64,000 nt of DNA, from assembly GCA_019915135.1 (NCBI GenBank), contig JAHLMK010000017.1:992001-1056000 (forward strand), given 5' to 3'. This DNA comes from Strobilurus pachycystidiatus (lineage: Eukaryota; Basidiomycota; Agaricomycetes; Agaricales; Physalacriaceae). The notes beneath the pieces are model-generated. The model was not told the DNA's origin. It searched no databases and was given only the letters and a program-made list of their open reading frames with translations. Of the stretch, positions 1 through 11,334 are shown in pieces. The first letter of the stretch is position 1; every line of letters begins with the position of its first letter. Both the position numbers and the translations under genes were made by a program.

Positions 1-44
1 TGTAACGTTTGGAATTAGATGTCTTGTCCGAGATGAGAGTGAAC

Positions 45-967
45 TTAGAATGGCTTGAAGAGCGGTGGCCGCACGGGAGCCCAGGGCGACGTCGTTGGAG
101 TAGTCGTGCCAAATAAACCTAGGCTGGGCGCGGTACTTGGTCCAGGTGTCACTGGTGGTGGTCGTGGAGAAACCATCGGATTTGTGGCTTGCATTGTTGT
201 AATCTCAGAGGAAGTTAGCTCTCTGCGTGCGAATAGGTACGCGACACGGTGTTCCTGCAACAACAAGTAAGCCCCGCTGGACACGGTAATTGGACTCTGA
301 AAGCTCACTTCGAAACTATGGCCTCTCTTGTCAGGCAAGTCCGTGAAACTTTGCATTTGTTCACCGTTCGAATTTGTTGAGATTCCAAGGTTACTCGAAG
401 TACTGCTGCTTCCAAGGTTCAGTGGCGCAGCAACAGGAGCAGCAGCAGTGACCGAAGGATGGTTGGCATATTCCGGAGGTAACGTTTTGACACCTTTGAC
501 GTACGCTTTCACTCGGAGCTCCTGAGCCCACGTTAGAAATCGTTTCGGTATCGGTATCAAGTCTTACGCACCTCGAACGATAATGATGACCACTTGGGCT
601 TGGCCGTGAGGGACTGATACAGCTCATCTCCGTTTGCGGTTGCCTCCCACAGTTGTATATTGTCATCGTCTCCCTCGGGGGATACTCGTGAGGGCTCAAA
701 TAGTGGTGGTAGATTGAGTGCTGCGCGGGCAGCCGCGCCTGTGGGAACAGCGGGGACTGGTGCAGGCGGCTGGCCAGTCGTGGTGTAAGCTTTCAGATAA
801 TCGGCAACGCGAATCTCCTGCAAGGCAAAAAAGAGGGGTAGCCGAAGATATACTGAGCAATCAACGAAGATATAATCAAATCGGGTGAGGCGTACCTCGA
901 AGCTCTTGCCTGGGGCGTCTGCAAGTACCTCGGGAGGACACACGAACAGAACATGATCTGAACTCAT
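45..967 (-). CDS. Nup98-type SFEE-motif repeat protein (nucleoporin-like)
   Basis: Spliced model of 246 aa; exons 896-967, 572-817, 309-521 and 45-254, all multiples of three. The motif Ser-Phe-Glu | Glu-(Ile/Leu/His)-Arg-Val occurs three times, and each copy is split by a phase-0 intron (78, 50 and 54 bp) directly after the SFE codons. The joined forms read SFEEIRVADY, SFEELRVKAY and SFEEHRVAYL. The SFEELR..DY signature is known from the middle part of Nup98/Nup145 nucleoporins. The C-terminus is Pro/Thr/Ser-rich with one LFG motif (GLFGTTT). Between the motifs the protein is rich in Ala, Pro and Ser, as in disordered nucleoporin segments. There is no FG-repeat domain and no autoproteolytic domain, so this is either a fragment, a lineage-specific relative, or a gene with more exons upstream. 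The start ATG is a choice; the frame stays open upstream to about 1237. The motif is seen; the nuclear-pore role is inferred. Confidence 0.5.
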
Positions 968-3900
968 TGCAGACGCGTAAATATGAGATTTGAGGAGAAG
1001 GGGCGGTTCAATTTGACGAATGGTGTGTATTCCAGGAAAACAGAACTTTAGTGGCACTGGCGACTGGACAAAGAAGGTTGGCGTGGTGTGACGTTGCGTA
1101 TCGTAGTGTGACAAGGACGTGCCGTTCTCGGCACTGTGTCGGCACTTGCCAACGAACGTCCACGACGAACAGAGCCAACATTCAGACGACTTTGAGGGCT
1201 GGACAAGACAATGGCGCTGCGAAGTAGGTGATAGCATGTGGACTTTTGGATCTGCTACGTACCAACAGTGGACAGGTAAGTGGTCCTCGTATACACTGCC
1301 TCACGCAACAAATGAATCTAGTTCATAGCACTTGGTGCCATTTGAATTTACAAAGTCTATCGATGAACGTCCAACGGCTTCACATCTATGTTCTGCTTAT
1401 ACTCAAGCCTAGCTCGACGCACCAGGAATAGCAACTCTCCATTTCCGCGAGAGCTGTTCGCTCCTTTATGATACCCAGCTCCAGACCAAGGCAACCACCT
1501 CACATGATACCTCGCTGTCCTTTCTGAAGGCTTGGATCACACGCTATCCTCTGTATCTGGACCGTGAAGCCGAGGGCTCGCTTCAACAGTGACCAGATAT
1601 CGACGTGTCGGTTTCCAAATCCATTGCCTATCTAAATCAAAGGGCGGTGGTATTCGCTTACACAGGGGAGTCCCTCCTTTGCATTCATTACTGGCATCGT
1701 GAACGAACTCCGGCCCCAACAGACTACAGTAGCGATTACCCGTTGAGTGTTCTCACGAACTGCAGCATTATATTGCAAACGCGCGTACCTCCGAGCCTTC
1801 GATAAACAAACCATGCACCTTCTGGAGCTCAGTCTTCGATCCGAACGTCAGCTGCCTTTCTCTTGCCGCGCTAATAGGCACTTAACGAGATAGAGTTACC
1901 GACCATAGTGCGACCATGTAAGCTCTTCCGCATATCTACTGGAAGGTAGTCTCTTAATAATGCCAATAGCAAGTCCCCATTGGGTATTTGGCGGAAAGCT
2001 AGAGCGCAGATCCAACTCACGCAGCAGCCGGAGCTGCTGCTGGAACTGCACCGGTGTCCAGAATCGAGTTCGAACTTTATGTAGGCTACTCGGCTTCGCG
2101 ATTTAAAGTTGAAACTGACTCCTACAGCGAAGTCGAATCATCGCTAGTGGGCTTCAGGTGCGCCTTGTCCGACCGCGTCTCGACCTCGCCTCAAGGTGTC
2201 AGAACCAGGTTAGAACTCATGAACAATATCAACTTATGCGACAGAGGACGTCCCTCAAGTACTAAGACTTGGTGCCTGTCCTGACAGGCACATGTCATTG
2301 ATCAGGGTCCAACTTGTGGGCGTCCATATGAATCTGATCCCGACAACATGCCACTCAAATGTTCCGCCCGCAACAGCTAGCACTAAGCAGGTAACTTATC
2401 ACGATGTACATCTTTTGTTATCATTCTTGAACTGAGATGATCCCCAGATACGTGTCTTGGGACTGACTGATCATCTACAGTAGCACACGATCAGTGCCAA
2501 ATAAATTGGTCTCAGAGATTACCGCTTCTCGTTCCACGATTGCCGGGCTCAGGGCGCGCTCGTCCCCTTGTCTGGGCACAGACCGTGAAGCGCCAACACG
2601 GCGCCGACGCATATCCTACCAACCGTCCGGCTCAATTGACTGGCTGGCGACAGCGTGAAACGTCATCAAGTCCGTGCAAACGTTTGCGACGTGGGTGGAT
2701 GTAAGGATGCAACTTGACGCTGGAACACGGAGCTCGGAGGTGCCGTGTTTTATACAACTGAGGCGCGGTTCGGACCCCTAACGCGCCTTGCGGATTGCCC
2801 GTACAGACTGCGGCATTGCAAGGCTATGTTCTCGCTGATACTACTATTCATTCTTGATGCCTCCGGCTTGGCAATTCTGACTCCAAGCCTCAAGATCCTC
2901 TCGGTGTTCTTGAACCGTCGGAAAGCTCGTCGTTGTCGAAGATTTCTTTCGCTTCAGCTGCTCTCTTGCTGGTTGCTGCACGCTGGGCGCAACTACTGTC
3001 TTGAGATCAGAAGTTGCGTAAACAGAAGTGTAAGAAGTTCACATCAATCTTTATTGCGATCAACTGCTCACCATTGTTGCGACAGGACTATAATTCTCTG
3101 CGCCTGGCTGGGAACGTACCCACAGACATGTGTAACGCTCACAAATTCAATCATCTTGGTCTACACCACATTGGCGTATGTATACGTGACTCCGGATGAT
3201 CAACTGCAAAGCATCGCCGTAGGCTCGGAAATGATGATACTGCGATAGCATTGCCTGAAAAAATCCGTCCGTGTGTTCCAACTGCATACTCCTCCCGTTT
3301 CTGTGACACAGTCAAATACCTATACGGCGAAAGGCCTCCGAGGTCCTACAGGTTCCTGGGACACGAAGGGTAGGTTCATAATAATAGCCACTATCCGCCG
3401 CCAATAGATCTCCAATGACATTTCCAGAACGGCGAACGGTTGGAGTAGACCGAGCGCGCCATGGAGTCACGGTGAATGCCCACATAGATTACCCCTTCCC
3501 TGTCTATGCAGCATATGTATGTCACCACCAAAACTGAATGCCTCTCGCCAGAATAGAACATGACTTGGAGGAGGCGTTGAAAGAACCCCATCCGAAACTC
3601 GGTCCAGCGTGTTTCAATTATGTACCCTGTCTCGGATAGTGCGAGTTTCTGTGAACGCAGTGGGGCTGTATGGAGATTCTTTTGCGAAGGTCCGACGGTG
3701 ATGGTGCCATCGTTGTTTGAGGGCCTGCGATGCAGGGCGCTATACGTGGAGGCAACGTCAATGTCAAGGCCCGGCCAGGTTCGCGACCCGCGGGGTCTTG
3801 GTCTTGGGAAAACCCTCTTGGAGACTCGGCAGCCGCGAATTCGCTATTGTTGTCACTGATGAGCGAGAGATTCCATGGAACAAGGGGCTTGGCAACTAGT

Positions 3901-4120
3901 GATGCTATAGATGATTGATATGCAAGAATGTGATGAATCGAACAGTTGTAAGCTACGAATGCAATGGTTGACTATGGTACAGATGATTGTGATTGATGCA
4001 ATAATGGGCCCGTCGGACACTATGGACAGACAGGGTGTAAGCTGTCATGCTGACATGGGAAGGACAAGAGTACTCACGAAGTGAATAAGATAGTGGTGCG
4101 GAGTAAGGGCAGGCGGACGC
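968..4120. other. Gene-sparse stretch, about 3.1 kb
   Basis: No reading frame here gave a recognisable domain or a chain of exons with plausible splice sites. The longest open frame (2745-3248, 167 aa, + strand) starts at a non-ATG codon and is a Cys/Leu/Arg-rich string without family features. I saw no tRNA and no long repeat. It may hold an untranslated RNA, worn-out sequence, or a fast-evolving gene that I cannot see. Confidence 0.4.
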
Positions 4121-4469
4121 TCATGCGGAAGCCTTTCTTGGCCTAGAAGCAGGATGGGGATAGGGCAAAGCACGGGATTTCTTGATCGTTGTGCGGATGG
4201 CTTTGTGGGACGGCTCCCTGTAGGTGTACGGCGGATGGGACAGATCCTGATCGAGTTCGGGCAGATGGGTGAACTGTAGGAACGTCGGGGAGTGGTAGGG
4301 CAGCGGCTTGGGCGCCACAAGTGGTGCAGTGCACACGACGTATGTTGTCGCTGGAGGAACATACCCGTCAGCAAGTGGCGTGTGAGAGATGAAAGGACAT
4401 ACTGTTAGGACGCGAGTAGCTGAAGAAGGGCTGGGGGGTCTGCGACCAGCACATCATGTTCATGTTCAT
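4121..4469 (-). CDS. Small proline-rich protein, function unknown
   Basis: Two exons, 4403-4469 and 4121-4350, joined across a 52-bp intron (donor GTATGT, acceptor CAG), give 98 aa. The protein begins with a Met/Asn stretch (MNMNMM) and continues as a Pro/Tyr/His-rich chain with a basic C-terminus (Lys/Arg near the end). A local motif DLSHPPYTYR stands out. There is no signal peptide and no membrane segment. Support comes from clean splice sites, the correct reading frame after joining, and amino-acid composition unlike the shadow frames. I recognise no family. It lies head to head with the mL49 gene, with 160 bp between the two start codons, so the two may share a promoter. Confidence 0.5.
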
Positions 4470-4629
4470 GGTGAGAGGAGCGGTGGTGGGGATCTAAACA
4501 TTCCGTAGCGTGTGGATTGGTGTCACTTTATATATTCTGCGCATTCCATATAGATTGCCAAATGAGGCACTCAGGGTTGCCCCTGCCATCTCTTTTGGGA
4601 TTTACGTCACCCGTCACATCTCTTCTCTG

Positions 4630-4955
4630 ATGCTGCGACCGCAATTGCTGTACCACGTCGCCAGAAACTCCCGTGGCTCCCTGCCCGTCTACTCCGACGT
4701 CCGTAACGCGGGCTCGCGCTACCTCGTCTACATCCGAAACGTAGACGGCAATGTCTCCGTGCGCGCCCCTCCATCCGTGCTCCTTTTTCTGCTCCTCAAC
4801 CCTTTTCCTCCCAGGCTCTGAAGGAGGACCTGCAGGCCAATCTCTTCCCAAATAACTCGGCCAGAATCACCACTACTCGCAGCCGACATGTGGTCATCCA
4901 GGGCGGAAGATGCAAGCACAGCGTAATGGAATGGCTTGTAGAGAGGGGATTCTGA
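4630..4955 (+). CDS. IMG2: Mitochondrial large ribosomal subunit protein mL49 (IMG2 family)
   Basis: Ex 4630-4758 and 4815-4955, intron of 56 bp (GTGCGC...CCCAG), about 89 aa. The core LLYHVARNSRGSLPVY, then RYLVYIRN and, after the intron, ALKEDLQANLFP and HVVIQGGR...WLVERGF is the mL49/Img2 domain almost end to end. In the family this protein is part of the mitochondrial large ribosomal subunit. The chosen ATG leaves only a few residues before the domain, so an N-terminal targeting exon may have been missed. The same frame is open back to 4510 without a good start. Family assignment is firm; the N-terminus is not. Confidence 0.85.
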
Positions 4956-6504
4956 CGCGTTGGAGCCCTGCCGTGGAGAGTGTGGGTATCGTAGCTGTCG
5001 ACCATACAGCACCGGCTCTTAGCTGTTCTTTATTAGATGCGTTACCATGCGTGTCCTCCAGATAGTTTCCAGATAGTTTTGCATCCACAATCTCGAACCG
5101 GGAACGGCACAAGGTGAGTGTGATAACCGACCGTTTAGTGCGGTTTCCGTGTGATCTGACCATCTCTCCAGTTTCTAGTACAGTAGTTTTGTGCACTATC
5201 TTTCAATCATTCTTTTGAAACACGCGCCCAGCCCCCGTCTGTCGCGGCGTCGCCCGTCACTCCGTCGGGAGCCCCAATCCAGGAGCGATGCTTGTCATGG
5301 CAAATGCAGGAGAGACAAATCTGACCGACGGTGCCAGTAAGGCTGCAGTAAGGAGAAGATAGGACCTTGCCCAGACGACACAGAGCCATGATGCATGTGC
5401 ATGAAGCCCTGTCCGCCACTAGATCCCACGCATGCCAAGTTTTTCTGCTGTGTAATGACTATCTCGGTTTCAATCCTCTGAGCCCGTGTACATCCGCTCG
5501 AACGCCCGCCAACCCCGATCCACGTACGGTTCCATTCAAATGTTACGTTCGAGGCCAGCGCAACGTTGACGCTTCAAGTCTCAGGCCTCATGCCGGAACT
5601 TGGCATGGAGCTCGACCGAAGTCTTTCATTATTTCCCCTCTCCACCCGCTCCGAATCCGAACTATTGTCAGATCTCCCATGCAGATGTCCGCTATCGCAG
5701 TCGTGGACGCCAAAACGATCAAAACCCGCGTTTTTGTGATATCTAGAACATGCGTTTGCCGGTTCATAGCATGCGACATTTCTGTATTCGCTTGACGCAA
5801 GCATTCTCGGTCGTGCTTGCAGTCGCGTGTTCATTGTGCTCAATCGTTTCGTAATTGAAACGAGGACATCCGCAATTGTCATGTTGTGTGTGAGCATCCG
5901 ACTCTGATACGAACACTGGTACTGGTTACCCGTCGATGTGGAGGTTTTTTAGATGCGCTGCCATCTCGACGCATCGAGTGGTACCGTGTTACCAATGCCT
6001 CATCCCTGCTTCATTCAGCTTCCGAAATCAAACACAACATCAAAGAGTATCAAATCTTTCACGAAGTTCTGAGCTATTCTGAAGATGAACGGTTTTCGGT
6101 TAATGGAAGGGCTGATATTTCCATCATCTCGGCTGTCATTGAATTCAGCCAAAGAAGAGAAGCTCAGCGCTCAAGCGCTCAGTCTGTGCTCATCTACCAG
6201 TGTGCATAGCAATTACCCGCGCACAGCGCTCCGTTCTTCTCAATGGCAGTTCGAGTCTCCGTTCATTCCTCCGCTGCGCCCGAGTCAAATTAAGGTGAAC
6301 AAGCATCGCCGCGTCGATGTCAAGTTGATGCATGATACATGATGACTATTCTCGGCAAATATGAGGGCTCGACTATGAAGAAGAGCGGCGGTAGGGTAGC
6401 CGCTACTAGCGCGAGCATCGTGGCATTTTGTCCAAGTACTGATCTGGCCCTGCGTTTCCATAAAGCACAAGCGACCATGTACATATTCCAACATGTCTGA
6501 TCTC
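4956..6504. other. Intergenic region, about 1.5 kb
   Basis: Several open frames overlap on both strands (for example 5367-5795 + and 5574-5897 -), but none has family motifs, sensible composition or splice signals that extend it. The stretch separates the 3' ends of the mL49 gene and the M20 hydrolase gene, which converge. I see no RNA gene or long repeat. Confidence 0.4.
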
Positions 6505-8315
6505 TCAGGAGCGCAGGGCGTCGTATCTGAGTGCGGCTTGAAGAAGGACCTGAGCACCATTTGCGCTGTACAAAATTTCGTAAGACCGGGACTAGAAGAA
6601 AGTTGAATGTCATCGCCACTCACCAATCCTCGGGAGACGTGTATTCTCTCGGATTATGAGACACGCCGTCCTTCGATGGAACAAAAATCATAGACGTCGG
6701 ACAAACTGCTGATGTCGAGCAACTATCGCGTCCATCGTCAAAATACCGGAGAAAAATAAACCTCGGATGTAATCACCTGTCATGCCCTGCGCCAGAGTGC
6801 ATGTCCATTACTGCCTCCTCTCCGACAGTGGCTACCGCCGCTTCTCTCACACAGTCAATACATGCAGCCGCAAAATCTACCCTGGGAGAGACGAGGTCAG
6901 TCGTCCATGATACCTGACAACCCTGTATGTGTGACATGAGTACTATCAGTATTCGAAGAGGCCTGCTCCGCGTACCTTTTCACTTTCATCTCGTGCAAGC
7001 CGTTCAGCTTCACTACGTATATCGGCTTCCATACTCTCTAACGCCTCATTGCTAGGATGCCGGATGTCCAGCGTCAACCGTACGTTAGAGGGTGTCACAT
7101 TGACGCTCCCGGGTTGGAGAGTGAGTATTCCCTGGAGGTAAGCTCGTCAGTGCCAGTCACATGCAGACGAGTAAGTGGGCCAAACCGTCGATGCCAGCCC
7201 ATTGTGCTTCTTTGCTAAGACATTGTTGGCGACCATGATCTTTGCGGCAAGGAGCAACGCGTCGGAGCGCGCGTAAAACGGGGTAGTTCCCGTATGAGCG
7301 GCGTGGCCATCGATGTTCAAAGTCAACCATTTGCAGGCTTGACCACCTTGAACGACTCCTACTTTAAGTTCTTTCTCTTCAAGAATGGGCCCCTGTTCTG
7401 GGAAGGGATGGGCATGAACCGACATATACCTGCCTGAACATGCTTACCGATATGCAGTTCGAAGTGAGCCGCTAAGGGATTTGCTTTGTGACTGCATTCC
7501 ATTTGACCCAAAAATCCGATCCGTTCAAGTTCCGACTTCATCGTCAGATTGGGATTTTGAACGTCCTGTAGGTTCCATCCGGCGTCTAGAGGTGAAAGCC
7601 CAGCCCATACTTGCGATCCTATCAGAGATCTTGGGAACCGTGCGCCTTCTTCGCTGGAGGAAGAGATTGGAATATGTGACGAAGTTGATACAATGGAAAC
7701 CGCACTTTGTCCAGTTGACGACAGCGACAGGGTAGTTGGTTTCTATGTTATTCTCGACGAGGGTTCTCATCGCCTCTACCGCAGCCATAACGCCCAATAT
7801 GCCATCGTAGCGGCCGCCTGTGGGCTGCGTGTCGAGGTGTGAGCCCATGGCGGTGGGCGGGGCTACATTATACATAGATTCGGACATGATGATTGAGTTC
7901 GGCACAGAATTGAGAAGACGCACCGGTTGAGTTTCTACCTGCCCGCGTCGCGAAGATGTTCCCCATCTGATCCACAACAACTTTGCATTGGAGACGGGTC
8001 ATCTCCGAGACGAACCATCTCCGCACTTGGGCATCGGCATCGCTGAGAGTCAGTCGAGCCATCCCTGTTTCTGTTGCACCTCTGGCAAACGTTGGCCACA
8101 GACAGTACAAGTGATTGTCAGTACACTTACTGACCAAACCGATGCGCCTTCCCAAATTCGCATGTCTCGTGAAGCGTAGTGTTCAGACGGTCAGCATTGA
8201 TAGACAGATGAGCATATCCAGGAGAAGTGGACAGCGGACGCCTCGAGGTGCATGAAAGCGACGAGGTTATAGATTGGGCAGCATATTTTCGCAGATTCTT
8301 TGAGAGTCGGGACAT
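6505..8315 (-). CDS. M20-family N-carbamoyl-L-amino-acid hydrolase / beta-ureidopropionase
   Basis: Nine exons: 8131-8315, 7939-8081, 7706-7862, 7448-7653, 7186-7397, 6976-7131, 6777-6922, 6624-6722 and 6505-6565, giving 454 aa, the usual length for fungal beta-alanine synthase. Metal-binding family motifs are all present: MGSHLDTQPTGG with a following RYDG, WTNEEGARF, HFELHIEQGPIL and the C-terminal SGAGHDS; the dimerisation lid carries DGHAAHTGTTP. These enzymes cleave N-carbamoyl amino acids or ureidopropionate to amino acid, CO2 and ammonia, as in pyrimidine breakdown and hydantoin use. One donor is weak (GTTTGG at 7185) and one acceptor is TAG at 6723; the nearer CAG acceptor would break the frame. 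The N-terminus is basic and hydroxylated (MSRLSKNLRKY), so import into mitochondria is possible. Substrate cannot be read from sequence. Confidence 0.9.
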
Positions 8316-8758
8316 GGTGGGTCGCGGAGAAAGTAGAGCTACGCATCTCGTGATCGTAGGAGAAAGAGCGATATGACAATGGTTGGCCCTGGGTTGGCCC
8401 AGGTTCCGATTTAGGAATTTGGGGCGGGAATTCCCACGTCTACAACGCGTCGTCTCCCGGAGACTGCGCAGTGCGCACTCTCGAACCCGGATCGACGAAC
8501 TCCTGGTAGGCGCGAAGCGCGTATTCTACCAAGAACTTGGATAGACTTCAGAATTATAGTGAATGATTGATTACACGACATGTGCACTAATTGTAGTACT
8601 TAGACTGCCCAAAGATCGTGCCTAGCTGTGCAGCTCTACACGCCATGATAGCCTGAGGATATAGTATTATCTGATGACAGACTGATCGTCAGTAAGTGTC
8701 GTATAGAGCCATGTGAGTTTGCGCGTACAATGCATTTGTATGAGATCGGGCCAAAGCT
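8316..8758. other. Intergenic, 443 bp
   Basis: Lies upstream of the M20 gene and downstream of the F-box gene. No gene or repeat seen. It contains a doubled phrase near 8386-8402 (ttggccc twice). Confidence 0.35.
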
Positions 8759-10402
8759 TTAATAGAACGTCCTTGTGTAACCTGGATCGTTGTGTAGTAG
8801 GGTCACGTCCAGTCCTCCTTTCTTGAAAGGTAGAATCACGTCTCGGTGCTTTTGCTTCAAGTCCTCGGCCAACCTCCGTTTCAAAAAGACCACAATGCGA
8901 CAGTGATTCAACGGAGTCACCGAGTTCCGTTTGGCATGCTGGTAACGGTTCTGAAGGAGGCGAGTGATGCTGGGCAGTTGCTTAGACATCACCGTGATCT
9001 GCAAGGATTCGAGCTGGGACAGAGACATCTGCTTGGGTTTACCCGTCAGGTAGTCGAGCACAGATTGGGCAAGCGGCGCGGCGAGTCGAAGTGAAACGAG
9101 CGAATGCTCTTGTAGGGTAAAAACTCCCTGCAGTATATCCGAATGAATGTTAGCTCGCACGACCAGCGACTTCAGTGATGCGTGTGACCGACGAAGAAAA
9201 GTGGCAAGTGGAGGGGCTGGACGTGGCTCATCGGTCGCTGGCGCTGTTGAGTGTAACTCGAGGCATTCAAGAGCGGGCGCAACAAGAATATCCAAAGATT
9301 GCTCGATGCCTGAAGCACCGTTCGACGTCCAGGAAGTATTGAAGATCAACAACGACGTCAATCGTGAAAGGGTAATGCAAGTAGTTCCGCTGCTGTTTGT
9401 CGCGTTTCGTGTAGTATCAATAGTGAGCGAGAGTTTCTCCAGGTTTGGCACACTCTCCAGAGCTGCAATACACCCAGAGGGTGTACCAAGTGCCATCGAT
9501 AACGTCTTGACGTTCGCCATGCAAGACATCCTCCCCGATAGTGTCTCCCCCATCCTCGAGATGTCAACATGAGTGAGTTGTCCCGTTGGTACTGAAGACC
9601 AAACGCGCCGCATCCACTTCATTAGCTGCTGCCCCTCTTCCGAAGACCCAAGTTCAAGTGTAAAATGCAAAACTTGTAACATCTGTAGCCGCTTCGCTGG
9701 AAGTGTTGGCAAGTATTCGGGCAGCGTCGCGTCTACAAGGAATGTCCGTGTGGACCCATAAGACTCAAACTGGAGCTGCACAATCTGAGCTCGTGGCAGA
9801 AGGTTGACAAATCTTCGGACTACGCCAGGAAGATCGCTACCTGAGATATGCACGACCAAGGAGAGGGAGACGTTTCCTGTACGCTTGATGCGCTCGTCAA
9901 GTTCCGTCCAAAAAGCTGTCGGGTCGTCGCGTCCGCTGTAGTATGCAGAGTATGATGGGGAACGTAGAAATAGAGTGGACCAGAGTGAGGGCGTATGAAT
10001 GATGATATGTCGCCAACGACGACAAACGTGCAACAGAGTTCTCCGCTGCTTGGCTACAAGCGCAAAATCTGCGACCCAGGAGGATCCCGATGAGATATAG
10101 GACGGAGAATCTCTCTCCCTGGCACCGCAACATTGGGAGAAGATGTTCGAGAGCATCTCTGATGGTAGGAGGCGTATGGGATTGCTTTTCAGTGCGACCT
10201 TGTAATTGGCGATGACGGCGCGGAGTCTCGCTTCCTGAGCAATAGTGTCCGCCAGGCGTTGCTCAAGATCTTTCCTCTGCTGGCGTGTGTCTTCCAACTG
10301 CTGCTCGCTTTTCGCAAGGGAGTCTTCGAGAGTGGACAAATCCGTCGCGTCAAAAGCGTAACCCTTTGCATTCAAGAGCTCGTTGATATCAATGGTTGAC
10401 AT
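8759..10402 (-). CDS. F-box domain protein with N-terminal coiled coil
   Basis: Single exon, 547 aa, ATG start. Residues about 22-72 are a heptad-like Glu/Gln/Leu/Arg run (coiled coil). An F-box follows at about 76-135: the core reads IRLLPSEMLSNIFSQCC and, further on, VCRRWRHIIIHTPSLWSTL. The remainder is Leu-rich with repeated LESL/LKSL phrases, as in the LRR-like C-terminal half of Agaricomycete F-box proteins. By family, the F-box binds Skp1 in an SCF ubiquitin ligase and the C-terminal half selects substrate. This coiled-coil/F-box layout is hugely expanded in mushroom genomes, so no specific target can be named. No intron is needed. Confidence 0.88.
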   Translation of the reverse strand: MSTIDINELLNAKGYAFDATDLSTLEDSLAKSEQQLEDTRQQRKDLEQRLADTIAQEARLRAVIANYKVALKSNPIRLLPSEMLSNIFSQCCGARERDSPSYISSGSSWVADFALVAKQRRTLLHVCRRWRHIIIHTPSLWSTLFLRSPSYSAYYSGRDDPTAFWTELDERIKRTGNVSLSLVVHISGSDLPGVVRRFVNLLPRAQIVQLQFESYGSTRTFLVDATLPEYLPTLPAKRLQMLQVLHFTLELGSSEEGQQLMKWMRRVWSSVPTGQLTHVDISRMGETLSGRMSCMANVKTLSMALGTPSGCIAALESVPNLEKLSLTIDTTRNATNSSGTTCITLSRLTSLLIFNTSWTSNGASGIEQSLDILVAPALECLELHSTAPATDEPRPAPPLATFLRRSHASLKSLVVRANIHSDILQGVFTLQEHSLVSLRLAAPLAQSVLDYLTGKPKQMSLSQLESLQITVMSKQLPSITRLLQNRYQHAKRNSVTPLNHCRIVVFLKRRLAEDLKQKHRDVILPFKKGGLDVTLLHNDPGYTRTFY

Positions 10403-11334
10403 TTCTAGATGGCATGAGATACGATGAAGAAGGCCAGTAGTAAGAAACGGGGCCTACTATATCAGTGCTTTAGCGAAGGCTTAATCCAACTAGTAATCGT
10501 GGCTCGCCAAGTAACAATTACAGTCTGAGTGACACTGCCACTGGCAGTGGCAGTGGCAGCCTGGAAAACACGCACGTGTAAATTCCCACGTCCCGCACGG
10601 CCGAGAGCCGAACTCGACATTGGCTCTCAGGCTCTATCAACATCGTTGACACCCCTGCCTATGACAATCTTCGAAGTCCGTTTTAGACGCCCATTGTCGC
10701 GTCGTTTCCACAATTGTCGCTCCCAAAACTCGACAGTTCTCCCAGGAAGAGAGCACGCGGACTGTCGTGAGAACATTGTCCTCTATCTGTTACTCTCATT
10801 TCAGTGCCGTTCAGGAGATGAACACTCCAGCATCAGCGAGCGGCACAACATCGTATCAATACGCTAATATCACGCTTCGTGCTTTGCAGTACAGTACCGG
10901 CTAGCAGCAATGATGACGCCCTCCTCGGCCCGACTTTTTCTCAAGACACGCTCTGAATTCTTCTCTTCCTCTTGCGACCGCATGGAGTTTCTACTCTGTG
11001 GGAAGTTGATTATGAAGCCGTCCAAGTACGCTATCTTGTAGCCCTGCCATAAGAGCAAGTGAGTTAGAACTTATCCATCCAAATTTAAGCTTGGAAGGCT
11101 CAGCTATGTATGGCGTCAACGTCAGAAACACATTGACGCGAGCAGATTGCTTCTTGGGTTCGCTGTCGAAAGCTCCAAATCGTACATACTAACTCTCTCA
11201 GCTTCTGTTGACCATGCGGCTGTCCACCTGGATTGATAGCACAGATGACAAGCTCCGCCAAAAATACGCGCCCTTCTCTGTCTTATAAGCACGTTAGTAT
11301 CTCGACACCTTCCATTACTTCTGAAGTCTCGTCA
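10403..11334. other. Intergenic, about 930 bp, divergent promoters
   Basis: Separates the F-box gene (-) from the carboxypeptidase gene (+), so it should hold both promoters. A short purine/pyrimidine repeat, ggcagt three times in a row, sits at about 10542-10558. No gene was recognised. Confidence 0.4.

Noticed and set aside
2745..3248. 167-aa open frame (+)
   Set aside because: Starts at a non-ATG codon, Cys/Arg/Leu-rich without motif, no splice partner; best read as chance.
5367..5795. 142-aa open frame (+)
   Set aside because: Overlaps similar frames on the other strand, no domain, composition not protein-like.
6706..6776. Apparent frameshift in the M20 hydrolase between exons 7 and 8
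   Set aside because: Using the TAG acceptor at 6723 instead of the nearer CAG restores the frame and the family sequence (GHDSCSTSAVCPTSMIF), so the gene is intact.
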